Assembly (NCBI RefSeq): GCF_010993775.1 | Contig: NZ_WOTO01000003.1 | Span: forward strand, 186,001 to 250,000 | Reading direction: 5' to 3' | Origin: Fodinicola feengrottensis | GTDB lineage: Bacteria; Actinomycetota; Actinomycetes; Mycobacteriales; HKI-0501 | Length of the DNA: 64,000 bases | Part shown: in pieces, positions 1 through 9,528 of the stretch | Position numbering within the stretch: the stretch's first letter is position 1 | Layout: each line of letters begins with the position of its first letter | Notes under the pieces: generated by a model | Seen by the model: the letters and a program-made list of their open reading frames with translations, nothing else | Told to the model about the DNA's origin: nothing | The model's database searches: none | Made by a program: the position numbers and the translations under genes

Positions 1-672
1 TACGTGGCGCTCGGCATCGACGCTGACGACCGGGTCAAGACATCCGTGAAGCTGGCCGCCGACCGCGGACTCGCGATCCTGGAGATCTCCCGGGCCGAGC
101 TGGACCGGATGACCGGCGGGGTGCTGCACCAGGGCATCGGCCTGCAGGTCCCGCCGTACCAGTATGCCGAGCTCGACGACGTTTTCGGCAAGGTCCGCCA
201 ACAGCCCGCCGCGGGCCTGCTGGTCGCCTTGGACGGGGGGGTGACCGACCCGCGCAACCTCGGCGCGGTGATCCGCTCCGCCGGTGCCTTCGGCGCGCAC
301 GGCCTGGTGCTCCCGTCCCGCCGCTCCGCCGGCATCACCGCGACCGCCTGGCGTACGTCCGCCGGCGCCGCCGCCCGGCTCCCGGTGGCCAGGGTGACCA
401 ACCTCGTACGAGCCCTCAAGGCTTGCCAAGACGAGGGCTTCCTGGTCGTCGGCCTGGACGCCGTCGGCGAACTGGATCTCGACGACTTCGCGGCCGGCGT
501 CGACCCGGTGGTCGTGGTGGTCGGCTCCGAAGGCAAGGGCCTGTCCCGGCTGGTCTCCGAGACCTGCGACATGCGCATCTCCATCCCGATGGCCACCGGC
601 GCGGAATCCCTCAACGCCTCCATCGCCGCCGCCGTCACCCTCGCCGAAGTAGCTCGCCAACGCCGCGGCTGA
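1..672 (+). CDS. rlmB: TrmH/SpoU rRNA 2'-O-methyltransferase (RlmB-like), 5' end cut by window
   Basis: SAM-dependent ribose 2'-O-methyltransferase of the SPOUT class, most like RlmB, which modifies 23S rRNA G2251. The frame is open from base 1, so the N-terminal substrate-binding part is upstream. The three SpoU motifs are visible: [13 protein letters not shown] (about residue 82), [13 protein letters not shown] (about 172) and [18 protein letters not shown] (about 196), which form the knotted SAM pocket. A GTG at base 4 lies within the conserved part and is not taken as the start. No frame break is seen. The family is firm; the exact nucleotide modified is inferred. Confidence 0.93.
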   Translation, partial: YVALGIDADDRVKTSVKLAADRGLAILEISRAELDRMTGGVLHQGIGLQVPPYQYAELDDVFGKVRQQPAAGLLVALDGGVTDPRNLGAVIRSAGAFGAHGLVLPSRRSAGITATAWRTSAGAAARLPVARVTNLVRALKACQDEGFLVVGLDAVGELDLDDFAAGVDPVVVVVGSEGKGLSRLVSETCDMRISIPMATGAESLNASIAAAVTLAEVARQRRG

Positions 673-679
673 GTCTCTG

Positions 680-696
680 GCGGCAGTTCCTGCCGC
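680..696 (+). terminator. Hairpin after the rRNA methyltransferase gene
   Basis: A 7-bp perfect stem GCGGCAG-TTC-CTGCCGC begins 8 bases after the stop codon. It has no T-run, so if it is a terminator it is of the actinobacterial U-poor kind. Confidence 0.45.
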
Positions 697-894
697 GGCG
701 CGAAGGTGTTCGCGTCGCCGGGGCGCCCAAAAACCGGGCACCCCACCGCCTCGAACACCGGGACGGCCTTCGGCCGCCGCGCGGGCGGGGGGGTTGGGAT
801 GGAAAACCCGTGCGGCTGGTTTGGTGTTGAAGTACCTGTTACGGCGCGGAATTGTCGTAGGTGTCTGTTTTTTTCTTTCCCCCTCCCTTTGAAC

Positions 895-990
895 GGGCGG
901 GGGGTGGGTCGAGAGGTGGACCTTGATTTTTAGTTGGACATTGGTCCTCGAACCCGCCCCCCACCCGTCACTGGGGGGGGGGTGATTTTT
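895..990. other. G/C-tract inverted repeats that can form two exclusive hairpins
   Basis: Part of a 680-base gene-free stretch (673-1352). The arm at 895-913 (GGGCGGGGGGTGGGTCGAG) can pair with 948-966 (CTCGAACCCGCCCCCCACC). The C-rich arm at 957-966 can instead pair with the G10 run at 973-982, which is followed by five T at 986-990. The two stems exclude each other, as in attenuators. No gene reads directly out of it; the next start is at 1353. Confidence 0.45.
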
Positions 991-1183
991 GGGGGTGGGT
1001 ACGACAGTTTTTTTGCGCCGCACCCGGAAATTGATCACTGGCAGTGAAAATTGACCCGACCTCATGGGTCACCGTGGAATGTGGCTGACCGGATTCCGTC
1101 TCATATTTCGGGATGGGAGTCCTGTATTTCGGGCTCGACCGTTACCTCTGTGACTCCAGTGATTATTGCGCAGTCGGGCACCT

Positions 1184-1242
1184 GCGAATGTAACCGTACG
1201 GTTCACAAAACGGACAAAACGGAGCTGTTTGGTTACATTCGC
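1184..1242. promoter_or_regulatory. 12-bp perfect inverted repeat upstream of the RNase gene
   Basis: GCGAATGTAACC at 1184-1195 is repeated in reverse complement (GGTTACATTCGC) at 1231-1242, with 35 bases between. The right arm ends 110 bases before the ribonuclease start. It could be a pair of operator half-sites or a long hairpin. The spacer contains a short direct repeat (ACAAAACGG twice). Confidence 0.5.
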
Positions 1243-1352
1243 GGCGAGCGAGCGGCGAGCGGTGGGTGGGCGGGTAACCAGATGGTAATCAAAGTGCGAA
1301 ATCTTCGGATAATCCGTCAATAAGTGACGAACGGCACCTATCGTACGAACGC

Positions 1353-1829
1353 ATGAGACCACACTCTCGTACTCCCAAACCCGTCGTCCTCCTGCTGCTG
1401 ACCGCGCTGCTGGCGGGACTGTTCGGGCTGACCGCGCCGGCGTCGGTCACCGCCGGACCGGCAGCGGCCAGCGCCCAACAAGCCAGCGTGCAACAAGCCA
1501 GCGTGCAACAAGCGAGCGTGCAGAAAGCGTTGCCGTTGCCAACCGTCGGGTTGTCGAGCTTGCCGTCGCAGGCGACCGACACGGTTCGGTTGGTGCAGAA
1601 GGGCGGCCCGTTCCCGTACCCGCAGGACGGTGTTGTCTTTGACAACCGTGAGGGCCTGTTGCCAGCGCAAACTTCCGGCTATTACCACGAATACACGGTG
1701 AAGACGCCCGGTGCGCCGACTCGTGGCACTCGCCGCATCATCACCGGTGGAGGCAGCACCAACCCGGCGCACTGGTATTACACCGGCGACCACTACAAGT
1801 CCTTCTCGCAGGTCGATATCACCCGCTGA
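1353..1829 (+). CDS. Secreted guanyl-specific ribonuclease (RNase Sa/N1-T1 family)
   Basis: 158-residue extracellular endoribonuclease cleaving after G. Residues 1-35 are a signal peptide (basic start, leucine-rich core, Ala-x-Ala-like end). A low-complexity linker follows, made of three QQASV repeats, then the catalytic domain from about residue 65. It carries the RNase Sa signature: GGPFPYPQDGVVFDNRE, the catalytic Glu in YHEYTV, the Arg in RGTRRIITGG and the catalytic His in YYTGDHYKSF. No barstar-like inhibitor gene lies beside it, which is usual for fully secreted members. No strong ribosome site is seen, so the start is the first ATG giving a clean signal peptide. Confidence 0.93.
   Translation: MRPHSRTPKPVVLLLLTALLAGLFGLTAPASVTAGPAAASAQQASVQQASVQQASVQKALPLPTVGLSSLPSQATDTVRLVQKGGPFPYPQDGVVFDNREGLLPAQTSGYYHEYTVKTPGAPTRGTRRIITGGGSTNPAHWYYTGDHYKSFSQVDITR
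1476..1520 (+). repeat. 15-bp in-frame tandem repeat (x3) in the RNase linker
   Basis: CAACAAGCCAGCGTG occurs at 1476-1490 and 1491-1505, and with one change at 1506-1520. Each unit codes QQASV, so copy-number change would alter only linker length. Confidence 0.9.
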
Positions 1830-1835
1830 GCTGGA

Positions 1836-1876
1836 CGAAAGCGCCCCCGGCCAACCAGGCCGGGGGGGCGCTTTCG
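1836..1876. terminator. Bidirectional terminator between convergent RNase and ABC ATPase genes
   Basis: CGAAAGCGCCCCCGGCC (1836-1852) faces GGCCGGGGGGGCGCTTTCG (1858-1876) across a 5-base loop. It lies 6 bases after the RNase stop and 12 bases from the end of the ABC gene, the expected place for a shared terminator. Confidence 0.85.
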
Positions 1877-1887
1877 TACGAGATAAA

Positions 1888-3003
<1,116 letters not shown>

Positions 3004-3388
3004 CGTGCTTCCTTCCACCGGCAGGAACGTGCCGGACGATCCGAGTGGAGGGAGCGGGTGGCGCACGGTGACGTGCTTGCCGCCCAGGCCGGTCGTACGG
3101 AAGATCAACTACGCCAGGATGATTGGCATATTTCCGTTTCGACCCACCTTGCCCTCGGGCCTCCATGCAGGCAGCCCGCAGTCAACCTACATTTCGCGAG
3201 TGACTCGGGCCACCCTCTTCGATGAGAAACCGGGCAGAATCGAGCTCGTACCCAATCAGCGACGCTGCGTAACCAGAGGTGGTGTCGGATGCAGGTCACG
3301 GCACCGATGGCCGTAGGCTCATAGCGGTCTTCCTGATACACCGTCGACAATGGTGTCCGGGCGCCGACGCATGGAGGGGAGCGGGGCT

Positions 3389-4420
3389 GTGACAGAGCGA
3401 CCGCCGACCATACCGCCAACTCAGTGGTCCCCGCCGAACCGGCACGGCGCCGTACGAGAGTCGATCCGTGAGTCCGGCCCGCCAGAGCACCCGCCGTCCG
3501 GCTGGCGGCGGCTCTTCAACCGCCGTCGCGCGGAGGAAGACGAGGCAGTGGTCCGTGCCCCGCAGGCTCCGCAAGCCCAGCTGGCCGACCCGCTGGCTCT
3601 CAACCAGTATCCAGCCCCGGAGATCGCCCGGCTGATCGACACCGTGCGAGCGCAGATCCCCGGCCCCCGGGTGATCGCCTTCATCAACCCCAAGGGTGGC
3701 GCGCACAAGACCACCGCGTCCGTGTTGACCGCGGCCAGCTTCGGCGTGCTGCGCCGCCGGGGTGTGCTGGCCTGGGACGACAACGAGCTGCGCGGCACCC
3801 TCGGGCTGCGCGCTGGTACGGCCCGGCACGGCCGCACGATCAAGCACCTGCTGCACGACCTGCCGGAGCTGGAAGCCACCGGCGGGCCGTATCCGGAAGA
3901 GCTGGACGCCTACTTGCGCCGCCAGGACGACGGTTGTTTCGACGTGCTGGCCTCCGACGAGGATCCGCGGATCGGCCGGCTGCTCACCACCGACGTCGTC
4001 CAACGGCTGGCCCGCGCGGTGACCCGCAGCCATCAGATCGTCATCGTGGACACCGGCAACAACATCGACAGCGACAACTGGCGGACCATCATCGAGCGGG
4101 CCGACCAGCTGGTCGTCATCACGCTGCCCCGTGAGGACGCCGCTTTCGCCGCCGACTGGATGCTGGAGCTGCTGGTCGAGGACGGATATGCGGCGAAGGT
4201 CGCGCACGCCGTGACGGTCTTCTCCACCCCGGCGCCGGCGATTGAGCAGGCCGCGTATGCGGACCTGGCGCAACACTTCGCCAGCCGTACGCGCGCGGTC
4301 ATCCAGACGCCGTACGACGCGGCCCTGGACCACGGTGGCCGGATCGACTACCACGCGCTTTCCCCGCAAACCCGGGACGCTTGGGTCCGGGTCGCCGCGG
4401 TTATCGCCCAGGGACTGTGA
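3389..4420 (+). CDS. MinD/ParA-like ATPase
   Basis: 343-residue P-loop ATPase of the SIMIBI MinD/ParA group. The deviant Walker A is NPKGGAHKTT at about residue 97, and IVIVDTGNN (about 225) stands where Walker B is expected, with Asn where an acid is usual. About 85 N-terminal residues are Pro/Arg-rich and probably disordered, as in actinobacterial MinD-like proteins linked to ESX secretion or chromosome/envelope positioning. No ParB or ESX gene is in view, so the partner is unknown. The GTG at 3389 is taken as start because GGAGGGGAG lies 7 bases upstream. Confidence 0.85.
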   Translation: MTERPPTIPPTQWSPPNRHGAVRESIRESGPPEHPPSGWRRLFNRRRAEEDEAVVRAPQAPQAQLADPLALNQYPAPEIARLIDTVRAQIPGPRVIAFINPKGGAHKTTASVLTAASFGVLRRRGVLAWDDNELRGTLGLRAGTARHGRTIKHLLHDLPELEATGGPYPEELDAYLRRQDDGCFDVLASDEDPRIGRLLTTDVVQRLARAVTRSHQIVIVDTGNNIDSDNWRTIIERADQLVVITLPREDAAFAADWMLELLVEDGYAAKVAHAVTVFSTPAPAIEQAAYADLAQHFASRTRAVIQTPYDAALDHGGRIDYHALSPQTRDAWVRVAAVIAQGL

Positions 4421-4492
4421 AGTCCGGTCGTTCGTGCGTTAAAAGCCTGCGATTACCGCACCAACCTGCATTGAGCACAGTCAGTGTCGACC

Positions 4493-4505
4493 TTTGCGGA
4501 GCAAA
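4493..4505. promoter_or_regulatory. Putative LacI-family operator
   Basis: TTTGC-GGA-GCAAA is a perfect short palindrome 28 bases before the LacI-family gene, well placed for autoregulation. Confidence 0.45.
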
Positions 4506-4532
4506 CGAGCCTGAATCGGTTATGGTCCGTCC

Positions 4533-5630
4533 ATGACAGCACAGCACGCGGGCCAGCGGATCCGGCGAACCGCGACGCTCGCCTCGCTGGCAGCCGAGCT
4601 CGGGGTTTCCCGTACGACGGTCTCCAACGCCTACAACCGGCCGGACCAGCTGTCGCCGCAGCTGCGCCAGCGAGTCCTGGACACCGCCAAGCGGCTCGGC
4701 TACCCGGGCCCGGACCCGGTGGCCCGCTCGCTGCGGATCCGCCGGGCCGGCGCGGTCGGGGGGCTGCTGCTCACCGAACGGCTGTCGTACGCGTTCCGCG
4801 ACCCGGGTGCGGTGGCCTTCCTGGAGGGCCTCTCGCTGGCCTGTGAGGACGCCCGGGTCGGGCTTCTGCTCGTACCAGCCGTCGAAGGTGCCAGCGGCAC
4901 TGATCCGGCCGTGGTGGCGCGGGCGGCGGTGGACGGGTTCGTGGTCTATTCGATGCCGGAGGGCAACGAGTTCCTGCAGACCGTGCTGGACCGCCCGGTG
5001 CCAACCGTGGTGGTCGACGAGCCGGCCGGGGTGGACGGCGTGGACTTCGTCGGCGTCGACGACCGGGCCGCGATGATCGCGCTGGCCCGGCACCTGGTCG
5101 ACCTCGGGCACCGGCGGGTGGGCGTGGTCAGCTCGGCGATCAGCCCGGACGCCACTTTTGGCTTCGCGTCTCGCGATCGGCAGCGGGCCGCCGGCTATCA
5201 CGTCGTACGCAACAGGTTGGACGGGCTGCGCCGGTCGTTGGAGGCGGTCGGCGTCGGCTGGGATGACGTGCCGGTGATGGAGTTGCCGGCCAACGACCGG
5301 CAGCTGGCCGCGCAGGGCGCCGGCAAGCTGCTGGATGCCTATCCGGACCGTACGGCGATCGTGTCCATCACCGACATCGTCGCGTTGGGCGTCCTGGACG
5401 CGCTGTCCGAGCGGGGGATCTCGGTGCCAGCGCAAATGTCCGTCACCGGCTTCGACGACGTGCCGGACGCCGCGCTGGCGCACCTCACGACCGTCCGACA
5501 GCCGCTCCGGGAAAAGGGCCGGGCGGCTGGCGAGCTGCTGCTGGACACCAGTGAGCGGCCGGCGCCGCGGACCAGGATGCTGACGGCCGACCTGGTCGTA
5601 AGAGCCACCACCGGTCCAGCTCCGGAGTAG
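4533..5630 (+). CDS. LacI-family transcriptional regulator
   Basis: 365-residue sugar-responsive repressor. The N-terminal helix-turn-helix and hinge are typical: TLASLAAELGVSRTTVS at about 15-31, then NAYNRPDQLSP. The rest is the periplasmic-binding-protein-like effector domain (GGLLLTERLSYAF, GVDDRAAMIALARHL, VSITDIVALGVLDAL, SVTGFDDVPDAALAHLTTV). Frame intact. It precedes a secreted esterase gene and may control local carbohydrate genes; the ligand cannot be read from sequence. Confidence 0.93.
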   Translation: MTAQHAGQRIRRTATLASLAAELGVSRTTVSNAYNRPDQLSPQLRQRVLDTAKRLGYPGPDPVARSLRIRRAGAVGGLLLTERLSYAFRDPGAVAFLEGLSLACEDARVGLLLVPAVEGASGTDPAVVARAAVDGFVVYSMPEGNEFLQTVLDRPVPTVVVDEPAGVDGVDFVGVDDRAAMIALARHLVDLGHRRVGVVSSAISPDATFGFASRDRQRAAGYHVVRNRLDGLRRSLEAVGVGWDDVPVMELPANDRQLAAQGAGKLLDAYPDRTAIVSITDIVALGVLDALSERGISVPAQMSVTGFDDVPDAALAHLTTVRQPLREKGRAAGELLLDTSERPAPRTRMLTADLVVRATTGPAPE

Positions 5631-5700
5631 CTGCCCTCGGCGGATGTAGAGATGCCGTCGACCGTTTCGATGTCCTTAGGAAACCGAGGAGGATATCGAA

Positions 5701-6935
5701 ATGAGAACGCACTTTCTTCGAGGAGTTTCGGTCGCGGCGGCGCTGGTCGTCGGCGCGGCCGGGGCGCCCGCGGTGGCGTCGCCGGTCGGCTGGACCGGCG
5801 GGTGGGAGTCGGCCCAGGTCGCTGCTCCTGGCGACACCGGCGCCACCAACTGGTCGGTGACCGGCTTCGACCACCAGTCGATTCGTGAGGTCGTACGCGT
5901 CAGCCGAGCCGGTGCGGCGATCCGGATCCGAGTGTCCAATGTGTACGGCAAGACGCCGTTGCGGCTGGCCGGCGCCACTGTCGGGCAGGCCGCTGACGGG
6001 GCGGCCGTACGCGCCGGATCGTTGCGGCCGGTCAGCTTCGGCTGGTCGCTGTCGACGGCGGTGGCCGCCGGTCGTACCGCGATTTCCGACCCGGTCCCGC
6101 TGCCCGTTCTGGGGCTGGATCGGCTGGCGGTCACGCTCTACTTCGCTGGTCCCACCGGCCCAGCGACCTTCCATCCGCTGGCGTCGGCCACCTCGTACCG
6201 GGCCGCTGGCGACCACCGCTCGGACAGCGGATCGGCCGCCTTCAACGACGAAAACTCGGAGTCCTGGTATTACCTTTCCGGTGTCGACGTGGGGGGGCGA
6301 CCGGCCGCGGCACCGTGGTCGCCTTTGGCGATTCCATCACCGATGGCGCTTTTTCCAGTGTGGACAAGAACAATCGCTATCCCGACGAGCTTGCCGAACG
6401 ACTCGCCGACGGTCGCCCTACCGGGATCGCCAACGCTGGCATCTCCGGCAACCGGCTGTTGCATGACTCGCCGGGCTTCGGGGACAGTGGCCTGTCGAGG
6501 TTCGGCCGGGATGTGCTGGGCGAGCCGGACGTACGGACCGTTATCGTCCTGGAAGGCATCAACGACATCGGTTTCGGCGAAGGCGGACTCGGCGAACTGG
6601 TGAGCGCGCAGGATCTGATCGGCGGCTATCGCGCGCTGATCGCCGCCGCCGCGCACCCCCGCGGGATCCGGGTGATCGGCGCGACCCTGACGCCGACCGA
6701 GGGCTGCCCGTACCCGGGTTACGACACCCCGCACGGCGCGACTGTTCGGGCCGCGGTCAACCAGTGGATCCGTACCAGCGGAGCCTTCGACGCTGTCGTC
6801 GATTTCGACCACGCGCTGGCCGATCCGGCCGACCCGAACCGGATGCGGCCGGCGTACGACAGCGGCGACCACCTGCACCCCAGCGACGCCGGCTACCACG
6901 CCATGGCGGACGCCATCGACGTACGCGCCCTCTGA
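5701..6935 (+). pseudogene. Secreted SGNH/GDSL hydrolase, one frameshift at a G7 run
   Basis: About 411 residues if read through; an esterase/lipase expected outside the cell. AGGAGG lies 9 bases before the ATG and residues 1-26 are a signal peptide. The first frame (to about 6291) is the beta-rich N-terminal domain; the second carries all SGNH blocks: VVAFGDSITDG (catalytic Ser), NAGISGNR, EGINDIG, and DHLHPSDAGY (Asp/His). The frames join at GGGGGGG (6291-6297), where one more G restores the gene. With no other damage, a sequencing slip or homopolymer switching is at least as likely as decay. Confidence 0.85.
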
Positions 6936-6986
6936 CCTTCTGCTCGCAACGGCCCTTTACTTGCGCCTGCCGCAAGCGAAGGGGCG

Positions 6987-7262
6987 TTGCGAACAATGCG
7001 ACGCCGAAGCCGGGTGCGCCGCGAAAATGTCGGTGCTCGCTGGCAGCCTCGATTCGGGGGCGGCATTTTCGGTTGCGCGCTGATAATCGTCATCATCTCG
7101 GTCGGGGTGGTTGTTCTTTGTTGCGGTGGTGGATTACTGGCGACTTCTCTCAACAACAATGACACTCCGAGGCCCAATCGTACAACCGCTGAACCTCGCG
7201 ACCGTTCAGCGCTGGGAAGTCAAATAGTGCGCGCTTTCGTTCGTAAGCTCCTCATTTTCTGA
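6987..7262 (+). CDS. Possible small single-pass membrane protein
   Basis: 91-residue open frame with one strong membrane segment (ALIIVIISVGVVVLCCGGG, about 31-49) and a polar Asn/Thr/Arg-rich tail. Its first third overlaps a hairpin that shares a 21-bp repeat with the region after the next gene, which argues against the N-terminal part being coding. No family is recognised and no clear ribosome site is present. Confidence 0.3.
   Translation: MRTMRRRSRVRRENVGARWQPRFGGGIFGCALIIVIISVGVVVLCCGGGLLATSLNNNDTPRPNRTTAEPRDRSALGSQIVRAFVRKLLIF
7052..7072 (+). repeat. 21-bp dispersed repeat, copy 1 (hairpin arm)
   Basis: ATTCGGGGGCGGCATTTTCG (plus G) recurs exactly at 7780-7800. Here its CATTTTCG end can pair with CGAAAATG at 7022-7029. 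Confidence 0.7.
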
Positions 7263-7380
7263 AGTCCTGATCCACCGGGTGGATCTGACATTCGTCAATT
7301 GCGTACGATCCGTCTGGAGGGCACAATGCTGGCTGGCCGGAAAGGGCCAGTTGAGGCGACCGAATGGGGATTTTCGCTCA

Positions 7381-7737
7381 ATGTTCACAGCAAAGACGCT
7401 CACCTTCGTCGCGGTCGCGGCGGCGGTTGTGCTGGGAATCACCGGGCCTGCCAGTGCGGCGCCACCGACGTTGCAAGAGGTCCGCTGCATCGGCGCGAGC
7501 GACGGGTTCCTCCATTTCCACCAGATCCCCGGCGACCGTTGTTTCGCGTACGCCGGTGATATCCAGCTGTACAACGGCAACGGCTATTTCCCCGTCGACG
7601 CCTATGACAGCGGCAACAACTCCGGATGGTTCGTTTACAAAGCGCCCGGCTGCTCGGCATGCCGGGAATGGTTCCCGAAGCACCATTACCAGTATTTCAA
7701 CCCAAGCATCGACATTTTCTCCCTGCATATCAGCTAG
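7381..7737 (+). CDS. Small secreted beta/gamma-crystallin-like protein (SKLP-like)
   Basis: 118 residues: signal peptide (1-27, ending GPASAA), then a compact Cys-containing domain. The pattern Cys, FLHFHQ, RCFAYAGDIQLYN, NNSGWFVYK, Cys and a closing SIDIFSLHIS strand resembles actinobacterial beta/gamma-crystallin folds, including Streptomyces killer-toxin-like proteins. The start ATG at 7381 gives the clean signal peptide; an in-frame start 102 bases upstream would not. Function unknown: it could bind calcium or act against other cells. A related protein is encoded at 13929. Confidence 0.65.
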   Translation: MFTAKTLTFVAVAAAVVLGITGPASAAPPTLQEVRCIGASDGFLHFHQIPGDRCFAYAGDIQLYNGNGYFPVDAYDSGNNSGWFVYKAPGCSACREWFPKHHYQYFNPSIDIFSLHIS

Positions 7738-7741
7738 AACA

Positions 7742-7803
7742 TGCGGCCCGAAATTGTCGCCCCCAGCCGGCAGGCTGGAATTCGGGGGCGGCATTTTCGG
7801 GTC
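7742..7803. terminator. Long imperfect hairpin, shares the 21-bp repeat (copy 2)
   Basis: CCCGAAATTGTCGCCCCC faces GGGGGCGGCATTTTCGGG across an AGCC-rich loop, starting about 10 bases after the crystallin-like stop. It contains repeat copy 2 (7780-7800). Probably a terminator for this gene and for the convergent gene. Confidence 0.6.
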
Positions 7804-7807
7804 GGCG

Positions 7808-9507
7808 TCAGCCCAGCAGGGTGCCGTGGGCGGCGTCGGCATAGCAGTCGACCACGTCGACGGCGACCGGGAAGCGGGCCGGGGTGGGCGCCGAAAAGCA
7901 GCCGGGTCGCGGTCGCGGCGGCTTCGCCGATGGCGGTGACCACCTGGTCAGCCACGTCCTTCGGGGCGTGGGCCATCACCTCGTCGTGCTGGTAGAAGAC
8001 CAACTCGGCGCCGTCGATGCCGGTCAGCCGGGTACGCAGGTCCGCGATCAGTGCGCCGGCCCCTCCTCCGCGGTGGTGGCCTGCACGACGAAGTTGCGGG
8101 TGAAGCGACCGCGGGCACGGGCCGCGGACACGCTCGTACGATCCGGTGGCCCGTCCTCGCTGACCCCGCCGTCCGACGGCTCGGCCACCGCCGCGTTGCC
8201 AGGCGGGCACGTACGGCCCAGCCACGAGCGCACCAAGCCGCCGGTCTCACCCGCTTGGGGGCGGCTTGTTCCAGCAGTTCAAGGGCCTGCGGATAGCGGC
8301 GGCGAAGGGTTGCCAGCGGGGGCTGCCGCAGCGCCACCGGTCTGCCCGTACATGGCGCCGAGCAGCCCAAGTTTCGCCTTCGCGCGCTCGCCGGCGAAGG
8401 CCTCCGCGGCGAGGGCGGAGTAAAGGTCTGGTTCGCGGGCGGCCCGCAGCATCCCGGTGTCGCCGGACATCGCGGCCAGGATCCGCGGGTCGACCTGCGC
8501 CGCGTCGGCGACGATCAGCACCCAGCCGTCCTCGGCCACCACCGCCTTGCGTAGCCGGCGTGGGATCTGCAGCCCGCCGCCACCGCGGGTCGGTCGCCCA
8601 CCGGCCGGAGACGACCGCGGCCGGCACGTACTCCGGGCGGAACCGGCCGTCCCGTACCCACTCGGCCTGCCAGGCCCAGCCGTTCGCCGTGAAGATGCGC
8701 GCGAGTTCCTTGTATTCCAACAAAGGCTCGACCGCCGGATGGTCGATTTTTGCTTCACCGCCGCCGACCGGGTGTTCTCCAGCGGATGCCCGGCCCGGCC
8801 GAACGCGCGCAGCACCTCAGCCGGCGAGTCGGGATTCAGCGACCGGTTGCCCAACGCCTCGCCCACCTGGTTCGCGAGCTCAGCGAGCCGGGTCGGTCTT
8901 ACGCCCGGAGGCGTCCGGCCACCCAGCAGCGCGGCCAGCAGCGCGTCATGGACGTCCGTACGCCACGGCAGCCCAGCGCGGCCCATCTCCTCGGCCACCA
9001 GCGCACCCGCCGAATCCGCTGCCACCAGCAGCCGGAACTTGCCCGGCTCGGGGAGGGCCGCGATCCGGCGCTGCTGGTCGGCGAACACCAGCCGGGCCGC
9101 CTCCAGCGGATCCACCTCCGGCGGCAGTCCGGTCCGGTCCGGCTCGAACAACGACGCCGGCGCGTCCCGTTGCGCTGGCTCCGGATCGGCCGGCACCGGA
9201 TGCCCCGTCAGCCGCGCCCAAGCCGCCGCCACCGCCCGCGGCTGACCCCACCGCCCGTCGTACCCGAGCAGCAAAGCCTCGGTCAGCGCCAAATCATGAC
9301 ACCGCTGCACCCGTACGCCCGCCGCCAGCAGCGGTCTATAAGTGCTGACCGCGTCGGGCCACACCCACCGCGTATCGCGTATCGGGGGGACGCCGCTCGT
9401 ACCTCCGCCACCACGTCAGCGGTCCGCCGCACCGGTCCAACCGGCGCCCCCGCCTCATCGACGGTCAGCAACGCCGGCTGGCGCTCGGTGTTCAGCACGA
9501 CCCGCAT
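7808..9507 (-). pseudogene. Bifunctional 3'-5' exonuclease/DNA polymerase (PolA-like), many frame breaks
   Basis: Actinobacterial family-A polymerase-like gene of about 560 codons, start at 9507 (MRVVLNTERQPALLTVDEAG), stop at 7808. Conserved stretches are all present but in changing frames: WVWPDAVSTYRPLLAAG, LVAADSAGALVAEEMGRAG, LLEYKELARIFTANGW, DAAQVDPRILAAMSGD, GLLGAMYGQTGG, RFTRNFVVQATTAEEG and VFYQHDEVMAHAP. At least seven shifts are needed, nearly all at short homopolymers, such as A5 in GCAAAAATC and C5 in GCCCCCGCT and GCCCCCAAG. No missense decay or internal stop beyond the shifts is evident, so local sequence error is a serious alternative to pseudogenisation. Confidence 0.85.
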
Positions 9508-9528
9508 GCTCCTGAGTCTGCCTCCCGG

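Noticed and set aside
1051-1362. Small overlapping frames before the RNase gene
   Set aside because: No ribosome site or motif, and they run over the inverted repeat.
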